Both the position numbers and the translations under genes were made by a program. Shown one piece after another: positions 1 through 7,409 of a stretch of 64,000 bases of DNA. How positions within the stretch are numbered: position 1 is the stretch's first letter; every line of letters begins with the position of its first letter. The stretch comes from Pseudomonadota bacterium (GTDB taxonomy: Bacteria; Pseudomonadota; Gammaproteobacteria; Steroidobacterales; Steroidobacteraceae), in NCBI GenBank assembly GCA_018241525.1, contig JAFEDR010000001.1, positions 62,001-126,000 on the forward strand. Reading direction: 5' to 3'. Under the pieces are notes generated by a model that saw nothing but the letters and a program-made list of their open reading frames with translations, did not search any database and was not told the origin of the DNA.

Positions 1-1069
1 AGCGCGCCTCGCCGGTCAGCTCCAGCAGCGCCGCATTGAACTCGATCCAGTTGACGCTGGCGCAGGTCTCGCCAACGTTCGAGGCGGCGTAGGCCAGCTG
101 CTGCGGCGGCGGCTGGAAGTGCTCGCCGGCGCTGACCGCGCCGCTCGGATAGACCTGCCGGCCGACGATGTCGCGCCAGGCCGCGAGGCAGGCGGCGAGC
201 AGGCGCGGCTCGCCGGTCAGCCGGTGGAGCTCGACGAGGCCGACCAGGTTCGACAGCAGTTCGTACGCCTTGCCGTTCGCGGTCCGGTGCACCTCGCCGT
301 GCTCGAGCAGCGCCGCGACGATGCGCGGCCCGCCCGGATGGTCGTAGGCGCGCACGACGTCGCCCGCGAAGTCGAGCACCGTCCTGTCGCCGGTGCGCCG
401 GTAGAGCGCGCAGAGCGCGACCAGCACGCTGGTCGCGGCCATGCCGACGTGCTCGCCGGCGCGCACCAGGTCGCGCTGGCCGGGCGCCTCGCCGAAGGTG
501 GCGGCCAGCAGGCGGAAGATCCGCCGGCATCCCTCGAGCGCCGCCGCGTCTCCCGACCAGTCGTGGTACGCGAGCAGCCCGAGCAGGTGGTACTTGTGCA
601 CCCAGACGTCCCAGCCGGTCCAGCGGCGCGCGGCCGGCTGGGAGCCCAGGTAGCCATCCGGCTCCTGGCGCGCCAGCAGGCCCTGCGCGACGCGCCGCGC
701 GCTCGCGGCGAGCGCCGCGTCCGGCTGGTCCGCGAGCACGCAGCAGGCGGCGTCCAGGAACTTGCCGGCGTGTTCGCCGAGCCAGCCGCCGTCGCCGCGC
801 TCGCGAGCCGCCGGCTCGAAGGGCGCGAGCAGCCGCTCCGGCTCGACGCGCTGCAGGCGACCTTCGAGGTTGACCGTGTAGCGCCGTCCCAGGAGGCCGC
901 TGAGCGTCACGGCACCCGGCGGCGCCAGCGCGAGCTGGCCGGAGATCGCCGGGGTTCCGGTGGCGTGGCTCGCGCGTGGCAGCGCGGGCGCGAGGCCGGC
1001 CACCGTGGCGAGCGCCAGCAGGTCGCGCCTCGTCAGCCGCGGGGCATCGCCCGGTGTGCGCGTGGCCAT
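1..1069 (-). CDS. GH127-family (beta-L-arabinofuranosidase-like) glycosidase, Tat-exported, 3' end cut by window edge
   Basis: Only the first 356 codons are present; the gene runs off the left edge. The N-terminus has a twin-arginine signal: TRRDLLAL with R14-R15, a hydrophobic stretch and an ASHA-type cleavage region, so folded export to the periplasm is likely. The body is an alpha-helical barrel type sequence with a W-x-V-HKYH segment, an AGEHF motif and, close to the truncated end, an ETCASVNW motif. In GH127/DUF1680 enzymes the Glu and Cys of this ETC region belong to the zinc/thiolate active site. Family members release terminal L-arabinofuranose; the substrate here is not proven. The ATG lies 8 nt after the phosphoribosyltransferase stop with a GAGGA ribosome site, so it is the third gene of a LacI-led operon. 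Confidence 0.75.
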   Translation of the reverse strand, partial: MATRTPGDAPRLTRRDLLALATVAGLAPALPRASHATGTPAISGQLALAPPGAVTLSGLLGRRYTVNLEGRLQRVEPERLLAPFEPAARERGDGGWLGEHAGKFLDAACCVLADQPDAALAASARRVAQGLLARQEPDGYLGSQPAARRWTGWDVWVHKYHLLGLLAYHDWSGDAAALEGCRRIFRLLAATFGEAPGQRDLVRAGEHVGMAATSVLVALCALYRRTGDRTVLDFAGDVVRAYDHPGGPRIVAALLEHGEVHRTANGKAYELLSNLVGLVELHRLTGEPRLLAACLAAWRDIVGRQVYPSGAVSAGEHFQPPPQQLAYAASNVGETCASVNWIEFNAALLELTGEAR

Positions 1070-1077
1070 CGCCGTCC

Positions 1078-1671
1078 TCAGCCGCGCCCGGCTTGCAGCG
1101 CGAGCAAGCGCTCGCGGATCCCCTCGACGCCGACCTTGTGGGCCAGGATCTCCTCGACGCTGAGGCCGCTGAGCTCGTGCGGGAAGACCAGCCAGCGGTC
1201 CGTCTCGTGCAGGTAGTAGTGCGGCACGCCGCTCGGGATGGACTTCGCGGGCTTGGTGTAGACGGTCGCGATCCGGATCTCGGGGGTGTTGCGCCGGCAC
1301 TCGTGGCGCAGGTCGTCGATGACCTGGCGGATGCTGCGGCCGGAGTCGTAGACATCGTCGACGATCAGCAGCGAGTCCTCGGCGTTGACGTTGCGCACGA
1401 TGTAGTTGAGCCCGTGGACCTGGACGCGCGCCGCGGTCGTGCCGATGCCGGTGTACAGCGAGGTGCGGATCGCGATGTGGTCGCTCTTCACGCCGAAGAA
1501 GTCGAGCAGCTCCTGCACCGCGATGCCGACCGGCGTGCCGCCGCGCCAGATGCCGACGATGTGCGTCGGCCGGTAGCCGCTGTCCAGGATCTTGAGCCCG
1601 AGGCGGAACGAGTCCGCGAGCAGCTCGTCGGCCGAGATGTAGGTGCGCTCGGGTGCGGGGGTCGTCGTCAT
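1078..1671 (-). CDS. Purine-type phosphoribosyltransferase (hypoxanthine/guanine family)
   Basis: A 197-residue type I phosphoribosyltransferase. The PRPP-binding loop LLIVDDVYDSGRS is clear, and an upstream IVGIWRGGTPVG segment matches the dipeptide/PPi loop. The family transfers phosphoribose from PRPP to a purine base (hypoxanthine, guanine or xanthine) in the cytoplasm; which base is used cannot be read here. The ATG overlaps the LacI regulator stop by 4 nt (ATGA) and the stop is 8 nt before a secreted glycosidase, so it sits in the middle of what otherwise looks like a sugar operon. That placement is odd: no other purine salvage gene is near, and purE, purK and purC lie more than 15 kb away. 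Confidence 0.85.
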   Translation of the reverse strand: MTTTPAPERTYISADELLADSFRLGLKILDSGYRPTHIVGIWRGGTPVGIAVQELLDFFGVKSDHIAIRTSLYTGIGTTAARVQVHGLNYIVRNVNAEDSLLIVDDVYDSGRSIRQVIDDLRHECRRNTPEIRIATVYTKPAKSIPSGVPHYYLHETDRWLVFPHELSGLSVEEILAHKVGVEGIRERLLALQAGRG

Positions 1672-2738
1672 GGCGTCGGGTCCGGGGTCGGGGAGGAAGC
1701 GGCGGGGCGGGCGCGCCGATCGTGCACCGAGCCGCGCTCGATCAGGCGGACCGGCAAGGTGCGCCTGCGCGGCGGCGCGTCGCGGCGGCCGAGCCGTTCG
1801 AGCAGCAGCGCGAGCGCCTCGCGGCCGAGGTCCGCGATCGGCTGGTCGATGATCGTCAGCGGCGGCGTCATGACGCCGGCCCAGGGCTGGTCGTCGAACG
1901 CGACCAGCGACAGGTCCTCGGGCACGCGCCGGCCCGCCTCGCGGGCGGCCTGCAGCACGCCGAGCGCGAGCAGGTTGCCGAGCGCGAGTGCCGCGGTCGG
2001 CTGCGCCGGCGACTCGAGCAGCGCGCGCGCGCCGTCCCGGCCAGCCGCGATCGAATAGCCGGCGCCGAACAGCAGGCCCGCCGTCGCGAGGCCCGCGCGC
2101 CGCATCGCCGCGCGCCAGCCCGCGACGCGCTCGTCGTTGGCGAAGGTGCCCGGGTGGCCCTGGACGCACGCGATCCGGGCATGGCCGCGTTCGATCAGGT
2201 GCGCGACCGCGAGCCGCGCGCCGTGGCGATGATCGCTGGTGATGGCCGCGAGCTTGGCCTGCGGCAGCAGCCGGTCGACCAGCACGCACGGGCGGGTGGC
2301 CGCGAGTGCGCGCAGCAGCGTCGTGGCGGCCGAGGTGCCGACCGGCGCGAGGATCAGGCCGTCGACGTGCCGGTTCTGCATCAGCGCCAGCACCTCAGCC
2401 TCGACCGCGGGGTCTTCCTCGCTGTCGGCGACGATCACCGAGTAGCCGTGACGGCGGGCCTGGCGCTCGATCTCGCGGGCAAGCAGCGCGAAGAACGGGT
2501 TCGCGATGTCGGGGATCACGAGCCCGATCGACAGCGTCCGCTGCAGGCGCAGGCTGCGGGCGAGGTGATTGACGACGAGGCCGCTGGTCTCGGCCCGGGC
2601 GAGGATCCGGTCGCGGGTCGCGGCGCTGATCCGGTAGCGGGCGGCCTGGCCGCTCAGGACCCGCGACACGGTCGCCGCCGACAGGCCGAGCGAGGCGGCG
2701 AGCGACTTCAGCGAGGGCGGGGCGTTCACGTCGAGCAT
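1668..2738 (-). CDS. LacI-family transcriptional repressor
   Basis: A 356-residue LacI/PurR-type regulator. The N-terminal helix-turn-helix is at about residues 9-30 (SLKSLAASLGLSAATVSRVL), followed by a periplasmic-binding-protein fold with the family motifs GLVIPDIANPFF, a LVDR segment and LSLVAFDDQPWA. Longer upstream reading is open, but the ATG at 2738 places the HTH at the usual distance from the start, so I chose it. It is divergent from the transporter operon, with a near-perfect palindrome with a central CG at 2775-2792 between them, and it probably represses both directions. The effector is presumably the imported sugar or its phosphate; this is inference. Its stop overlaps the next gene by 4 nt. 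Confidence 0.9.
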   Translation of the reverse strand: MLDVNAPPSLKSLAASLGLSAATVSRVLSGQAARYRISAATRDRILARAETSGLVVNHLARSLRLQRTLSIGLVIPDIANPFFALLAREIERQARRHGYSVIVADSEEDPAVEAEVLALMQNRHVDGLILAPVGTSAATTLLRALAATRPCVLVDRLLPQAKLAAITSDHRHGARLAVAHLIERGHARIACVQGHPGTFANDERVAGWRAAMRRAGLATAGLLFGAGYSIAAGRDGARALLESPAQPTAALALGNLLALGVLQAAREAGRRVPEDLSLVAFDDQPWAGVMTPPLTIIDQPIADLGREALALLLERLGRRDAPPRRRTLPVRLIERGSVHDRRARPAASSPTPDPTP

Positions 2739-2774
2739 CGGCGGGGCGCTGCCTTGACCGCGAGAAGGCAGCGT

Positions 2775-2792
2775 TGCACAATCGATTGCGCA
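2775..2792. promoter_or_regulatory. Putative LacI-family operator (18-bp palindrome)
   Basis: TGCACAATCGATTGCGCA is palindromic at 8 of 9 base pairs around a central CG, the hallmark of LacI-family operators. It lies 36 nt upstream of the lacI start and 31 nt upstream of the lipoprotein start, so one bound dimer could control both directions. Confidence 0.7.
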
Positions 2793-2823
2793 GTTCAAGA
2801 CGGCCAGTCTGCGGGGGATTTTC

Positions 2824-3753
2824 ATGCGGCGCATCGTGCTCGGATTGGCGCTCGTCGGCGTGCTCGCGGCCTGCCAGCCACAGGCCCCGGCGGCCGGCGG
2901 CCACGCGCGACCGAAGATCGCGCTCGTGATGAAGTCGCTCGCCAACGATTTCTTCGCGACGATGGCGCAGGGCGCGAACGCCCACCACGCGGCGCATGCG
3001 GCCGACTACGACCTGGTCGTCTCCGGTATCAAGAACGAGACCGACCTCGCCGAGCAGGTCAACCTGGTCGAACAGGCCGTCGCCCAGGGCGCGCGCGCGA
3101 TCGTGATCGCGCCCGCGGATTCCAAGGCGCTGGTACCGGCGCTCAAGCGCGCGCAGGCGCAGGGCGTGGTGATCGTCAACATCGACAACCGCCTCGACGC
3201 CGGGGTCGTGCGCGAGGCCGGCCTCAGCGCCTCGTTCGTCGGTCCCGACAACCGCGACGGCGCGCGCCGCGTCGGCCTCGCGCTGGCCGCGAAGCTGAAG
3301 CCGGGCGACGAGGTCGCGATCATCGAGGGCGTCACGACCGCCTACAACGGCCAGCAGCGGCGCGCCGGCTTCGAGGACGCGATGCAGTCGGCGGGCCTCA
3401 AGGTCGTCGCCGTGCAGAGCGGCGAGTGGGAGATGGACAAGGCCAACACGGTGGCGGCGAACCTGCTGACGGCGCACCCGCAGCTGAAGGCGCTGCTGTG
3501 CGCCAACGACAACATGGCGATCGGCGCTGCCGCGGCGGTCGCCGCTGCCGGCAAGACCCGCGCGGTGCTGGTCGCCGGCTTCGACAACATCGCGGCGATC
3601 AAGCCGCTGCTCGCCGACGGCCGGGTGGTGGCGACCGCCGACCAGCACGCGGGCCAGCTCGCGGTGTTCGGCATCGAGCATGCGCTCGCCGCGCTGCGGG
3701 AGTCGCAGCCGCCCGCCGACCAGGCGACCGCCGTCGACCTCGTCGTGCCGTAG
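2824..3753 (+). CDS. Sugar ABC transporter, periplasmic binding lipoprotein (RbsB-like)
   Basis: 309 residues. A short signal peptide ends in the lipobox LAAC, so the mature protein is lipid-anchored at Cys17. The rest is a type I periplasmic binding fold of the ribose/xylose group: KIALVMKSLANDFF at the start, an AIVIAPADS segment, an IDNR hinge region and CANDNMAIGA. It would deliver a sugar to the permease and ATPase encoded next. Some RbsB relatives bind autoinducer-2, purine nucleosides or arabinofuranose, so specificity is open; the neighbouring GH127 gene favours a pentose. A GGGGG ribosome site precedes the ATG. Confidence 0.85.
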   Translation: MRRIVLGLALVGVLAACQPQAPAAGGHARPKIALVMKSLANDFFATMAQGANAHHAAHAADYDLVVSGIKNETDLAEQVNLVEQAVAQGARAIVIAPADSKALVPALKRAQAQGVVIVNIDNRLDAGVVREAGLSASFVGPDNRDGARRVGLALAAKLKPGDEVAIIEGVTTAYNGQQRRAGFEDAMQSAGLKVVAVQSGEWEMDKANTVAANLLTAHPQLKALLCANDNMAIGAAAAVAAAGKTRAVLVAGFDNIAAIKPLLADGRVVATADQHAGQLAVFGIEHALAALRESQPPADQATAVDLVVP

Positions 3754-3762
3754 GGCCGGCCG

Positions 3763-4701
3763 GTGCGCATCGCGGCGGGGCGCGGGTCCGACCTCCTCGT
3801 CCTGTTCGCCGTGTGGGCGGGGCTGGTGCTGCTCTTCGGGCATGCCAGCGACAGCTTCCTGAGCAGCGCGACCCTCGGCTCGGTCGCCAACCGCATCCCC
3901 GCGCTGCTGCTCGCCGCCACCGGCATGACGCTGCTGATGGTCACCGGCGGCATCGACCTGTCGGTCGGCTCGGTGCTCGGGCTCTGCGGAGCCGTGACCG
4001 GCGTGCTGATGGCAGATGCCGGCTGGGGGCTCGGCACCGCGCTCGCGGCGAGCGTCGTGCTCGGCGCCGCGCTCGGCGCCGTCAATGGCGTGGTCAGCGT
4101 CAAGCTCCGCCTGCCGTCGTTCATCGTCACGCTCGGCATGCTCGAGATCGCCCGAGGCCTCGCGTTCCTCGCGACCCACTCGCAGACGAAGTACATCGGC
4201 GCCGCGATCGAGGGTGTCGGCGCGCCGCTGCCCGGGCTCGTGGTCTCGCCGGCATTCCTGGTCGCGGTCGCGGTCGTGATCGCCGGCCAGGTGCTGCTGT
4301 CCTACACCGTCCTCGGCCGCCAGCTGGTCGCCGTCGGCGCCAACCTCGAGGCCGCGACCATCGCCGGCATTCCGGTCGACCGCCCGCGCATCGTCGCGCA
4401 CGTGCTGGTCGGCGCGCTGACCGGGCTCGCGGCCGTGTTCAACGGCTCGCGCCTCGGCTCCGCCGACCCGAACGCCGGCGTCGGCTTCGAGCTCGCGGTG
4501 ATCGCGGCGGTGGTGGTCGGCGGGACCAGCCTGATGGGCGGGCGCGGCTCGGTCGCGAAGAGCTTCCTCGGCGTGCTGATCGTCGCGACCCTCGAGGCCG
4601 GCCTCGTGCAGCTCGGCGCCTCCGAGCCGGTCAAGCGGGTCGTCACCGGTGCGGTGATCGTCGCCGCCGTGCTCGCCGACAGCTGGCGCCGACGGCCGTG
4701 A
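3763..4701 (+). CDS. Sugar ABC transporter permease (RbsC/XylH-like)
   Basis: A 312-residue, strongly hydrophobic inner-membrane protein of the BPD_transp_2 family. Family motifs include GMTLLMVTGGIDLSVGSV near residue 55, LPSFIVTLGML, and a late VVVGGTSLMGGRGS coupling segment. About eight to ten membrane helices are expected. It starts at a GTG 9 nt after the lipoprotein stop, and its TGA overlaps the GTG start of the ATPase, so the genes are translationally coupled. Partner: lipoprotein at 2824 and ATPase at 4698. Confidence 0.88.
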   Translation: MRIAAGRGSDLLVLFAVWAGLVLLFGHASDSFLSSATLGSVANRIPALLLAATGMTLLMVTGGIDLSVGSVLGLCGAVTGVLMADAGWGLGTALAASVVLGAALGAVNGVVSVKLRLPSFIVTLGMLEIARGLAFLATHSQTKYIGAAIEGVGAPLPGLVVSPAFLVAVAVVIAGQVLLSYTVLGRQLVAVGANLEAATIAGIPVDRPRIVAHVLVGALTGLAAVFNGSRLGSADPNAGVGFELAVIAAVVVGGTSLMGGRGSVAKSFLGVLIVATLEAGLVQLGASEPVKRVVTGAVIVAAVLADSWRRRP

Positions 4702-6221
4702 TCCTGCGTGCCGCGCACCTGACCAAGACCTTCCCCGGCGTCACCGCGCTCGCCGACGTCAGCTTCGACCTGCGCGCCGGCGAGATCCACGCGCTCTGCG
4801 GCGAGAACGGTGCCGGCAAGAGCACGCTGATCAAGCTGCTCGCCGGCCTGCATCCGCACGGCAGCTACCAGGGCCGCATCGAGATCGACGGGCGCGAGGT
4901 GCGCTTCCGCTCGAGCCGCGACGCGGCCGCGGCCGGCATCGCGGTCGTCTACCAGGAGCTCGCGTTCGTCGGCGAGCTGAGCGTCGCCGAGAACCTCTGC
5001 CTCGGCCGCGAGCCGACGCGGTTCGGCGTGTTCATCGACCGGGCCGCGGCGCTCGCGCAGGCGCGCGCGGCGCTGGCGCGCTTCGGCGTCGCGATCGACC
5101 CGGCGACGCCGATGCGCGCGCTCGGCGTCGGCCAGCAGCAGCTGGTCGAGATCGTCAAGGCGCTGGCGCGCGAGCCGCGCATCCTGATCCTCGACGAGCC
5201 GACGGCGGCGCTCGCCGAGCACGAGGTCGAGGTGCTGCTCGGCATCCTGCGCGAGCTGAAGTCGCGCGGCATCGCCTGCATCTACATCTCGCACCGGCTC
5301 GGCGAGGTGCTGGCGATCGCCGACCGGATCACCGTGCTGCGCGACGGGGCGACCGTGGCCGGCTTCGACGCGGCGGGCGTGCGCGAGGACGAGCTCGTGC
5401 GCCACATGGTCGGCCGCGAGCTCGGCAGCCTGTACGCGCGGGCGCCCGGCGCGCCCGGCGCGCCGCTGCTCGAGGTGGCGGGCCTGTCGGTCGCCGACGA
5501 TCGCGGCGGCGCGAGAATCCGCGACCTCTCCTTCGAGGTGCGCGCCGGCGAGGTGCTCGGCATCGGCGGCCTGATGGGCGCGGGGCGCAGCGAGCTCCTG
5601 ATGCACCTGTACGGCGCCTGGGGCCGGCGCATCGCCGGGCGCGTCCGCGTCGCCGGCCGGCCGCTCGAGGGCGGTGGGCCGCGCGCCGCGCTGGCCGCCG
5701 GGCTCGCGCTCGTGACCGAGGACCGTCGCCGCTACGGGCTGGTGCTCGGCGAGCCGATCGGCTTCAACCTGTCGCTGTCGGCGCTGCCCTCGCTGGCGCG
5801 TGCCGGCTTCGTGCGCCGCGCGGCCGAGGCGGACGCGAACCGCCGCTTCACCGAGTCGCTGCGGATCAAAGGGGCCGGCGAGGCGGCACCGGTCGGCCGG
5901 CTGTCGGGGGGCAACCAGCAGAAGGTCGTGCTCGGCCGGGCGCTGATGACCGCGCCGCGAGTGGTCATGCTCGACGAGCCGACCCGCGGCATCGACGTCG
6001 GTGCCAAGCAGGAGATCTACGCGCTCGTGAACCGGCTCACGGCGCAGGGCTGCGCGGTGCTGCTCGTCTCGAGCGAGCTGCCCGAGCTCATCGGCCTCAG
6101 CGATCGCGTGCTGATGCTGCACGAAGGGACCCCGGGCGGCACGTTTGCCCGCGCCGAGGCGACGCCGGAGCGCCTGCTGCGCGCGGCGCTCGGGCCGGCG
6201 CCCGCCGCCGAGGCCGGCTGA
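4698..6221 (+). CDS. Sugar ABC transporter, tandem ATPase (RbsA/XylG-like)
   Basis: 507 residues with two fused nucleotide-binding domains, as usual for ribose/xylose-type importers. The first has Walker A GENGAGKST at 35-43, signature LGVGQQQLVEI and Walker B ILILDEPTAAL. The second has the degenerate Walker A GGLMGAGRSE typical of the family, with intact signature LSGGNQQKVVLGRAL and LDEPTRGIDVG. The HGSYQGRIEIDG segment resembles XylG. The GTG start at 4698 overlaps the permease TGA. The stop TGA shares its last base with the ATG of rlmH, so rlmH may be partly co-expressed with this transporter. Confidence 0.9.
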   Translation: MILRAAHLTKTFPGVTALADVSFDLRAGEIHALCGENGAGKSTLIKLLAGLHPHGSYQGRIEIDGREVRFRSSRDAAAAGIAVVYQELAFVGELSVAENLCLGREPTRFGVFIDRAAALAQARAALARFGVAIDPATPMRALGVGQQQLVEIVKALAREPRILILDEPTAALAEHEVEVLLGILRELKSRGIACIYISHRLGEVLAIADRITVLRDGATVAGFDAAGVREDELVRHMVGRELGSLYARAPGAPGAPLLEVAGLSVADDRGGARIRDLSFEVRAGEVLGIGGLMGAGRSELLMHLYGAWGRRIAGRVRVAGRPLEGGGPRAALAAGLALVTEDRRRYGLVLGEPIGFNLSLSALPSLARAGFVRRAAEADANRRFTESLRIKGAGEAAPVGRLSGGNQQKVVLGRALMTAPRVVMLDEPTRGIDVGAKQEIYALVNRLTAQGCAVLLVSSELPELIGLSDRVLMLHEGTPGGTFARAEATPERLLRAALGPAPAAEAG

Positions 6222-6691
6222 TGCGGGTCCGGCTGGTGGCGGCCGGCAAGGGCTTGCCGGACTGGATCGGGGCCGGCTTCGCGGAATACCAGCGGCGCAT
6301 GCCGCGCGAGACGCCGCTCGAGCTCGTCGAGATCGCGGTGGCGCGCGGCACCGCGCAGGGCGCCGCGCAACGCGCGACGCGCGAGGAGGGCGAGCGCATG
6401 CTCGCCGCGCTGCCGGCGCGTGCCTGGGTCGCGGCGCTCGACGTCGGCGGGCGGACGCTCGACACGCCGGCGCTGGCCCGCTGGTGGGCTGCGCGGCTGC
6501 AGGACGGCCGCGACGTCGCGCTGCTGATCGGCGGTCCGGACGGGCTCGCCGCCGAGTGCCTCGCGCGCGCCGACGAGCGCCTGTCGCTGTCGGCGCTGAC
6601 CTTCCCGCACGGCCTCGTGCGGATCCTGATCGCCGAGCAGCTGTACCGGGCGACGAGCCTGCTGAAGGGGCACCCGTACCATCGCGAGTAG
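6221..6691 (+). CDS. rlmH: 23S rRNA pseudouridine-1915 N3-methyltransferase RlmH
   Basis: 156 residues, the normal length for this SPOUT-class methyltransferase, which uses SAM to methylate pseudouridine 1915 in helix 69 of 23S rRNA. The start MRVRLVAAGKGLPDWI, the GGPDGL loop and the C-terminal LTFPHGLVRILIAEQLYRA with HPYHRE end are diagnostic. In many gammaproteobacteria it follows nadD-rsfS; here a sugar ABC operon precedes it with a 1-nt stop/start overlap (TGATG). Confidence 0.95.
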   Translation: MRVRLVAAGKGLPDWIGAGFAEYQRRMPRETPLELVEIAVARGTAQGAAQRATREEGERMLAALPARAWVAALDVGGRTLDTPALARWWAARLQDGRDVALLIGGPDGLAAECLARADERLSLSALTFPHGLVRILIAEQLYRATSLLKGHPYHRE

Positions 6692-6812
6692 CCCGCGGCG
6701 ACTGCCGGCGGGCGCGCGTAAGCCGTGGAATTTGTGGCGAAAGTCCTGCCCCGGGGCGCGGTCGCCAAGCTATGCTTGCCAGACCCACCCCGACCCGCCG
6801 CCGACCCGCCCC

Positions 6813-7409
6813 ATGACGCTCCACGACGCCATCACGCTTGCCTCCGCCTCGCCGCGGCGCAGCCAGCTGCTCGAGCAGATCGGCGTTCGCCACCGGGTGC
6901 GCGCCGCCGACCTCGACGAGCGGGTGCACGCCGGCGAGCCGCCGGACGCCTACGTCGCCCGGCTCGCCGCCGCGAAGGCCGACGCGGTCTGGGCCCAGGA
7001 CGCCTCGCGGCCGGTGCTCGCCGCCGACACGGCGGTGGCGCTCGGTGCGGAACTCTTCGGCAAGCCCGAGGATCTCAATGACGGCGTGCGGATGCTGACG
7101 GCGCTCGCCGGGCGCACGCACCGGGTGCTGACCGCCGTCGCGGTCCGCTCCGCCGGCGGACTCGGTCAGGCGCTGTCGGTCAGCGACGTCAGCTTTCGTG
7201 CGCTCACGCCGGGCGAGTGCCGGCGCTACTGGCAGACCGGCGAGCCGCGCGGCAAGGCGGGCGGCTACGCGATCCAGGGGCTGGCGGCGACGTTCGTGAC
7301 GCACCTCGCCGGCAGCTACTCCGGGGTCATGGGACTGCCGCTCGCGGAAACCGCGGCGCTGCTCGCGGCCGCGGGCGTGCGCCTGTGGAGCTCGGAGGAG
7401 GCGGCGTGA
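6813..7409 (+). CDS. maf: Maf-family nucleotide pyrophosphatase
   Basis: 198 residues. The N-terminal SASPRRSQLLEQIG motif, the ADTAV segment with the catalytic Asp, the GKPED loop and the YAIQG segment mark the Maf/YhdE family, which hydrolyses non-canonical or standard dTTP/UTP-type nucleotides to monophosphates and can delay septation. I chose the ATG at 6813 because the family motif begins nine residues later; upstream open frame is not conserved in type. The next gene, rng, starts at a GTG overlapping this stop, which is the usual maf-rng arrangement. Confidence 0.93.
   Translation: MTLHDAITLASASPRRSQLLEQIGVRHRVRAADLDERVHAGEPPDAYVARLAAAKADAVWAQDASRPVLAADTAVALGAELFGKPEDLNDGVRMLTALAGRTHRVLTAVAVRSAGGLGQALSVSDVSFRALTPGECRRYWQTGEPRGKAGGYAIQGLAATFVTHLAGSYSGVMGLPLAETAALLAAAGVRLWSSEEAA

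Noticed and set aside
1653..6221. A 1522-codon open frame on the plus strand
   Set aside because: Only its last third (from 4698) is the ABC ATPase. The upstream part is low-complexity Arg/Ala sequence opposite lacI and in another frame of the lipoprotein and permease genes.
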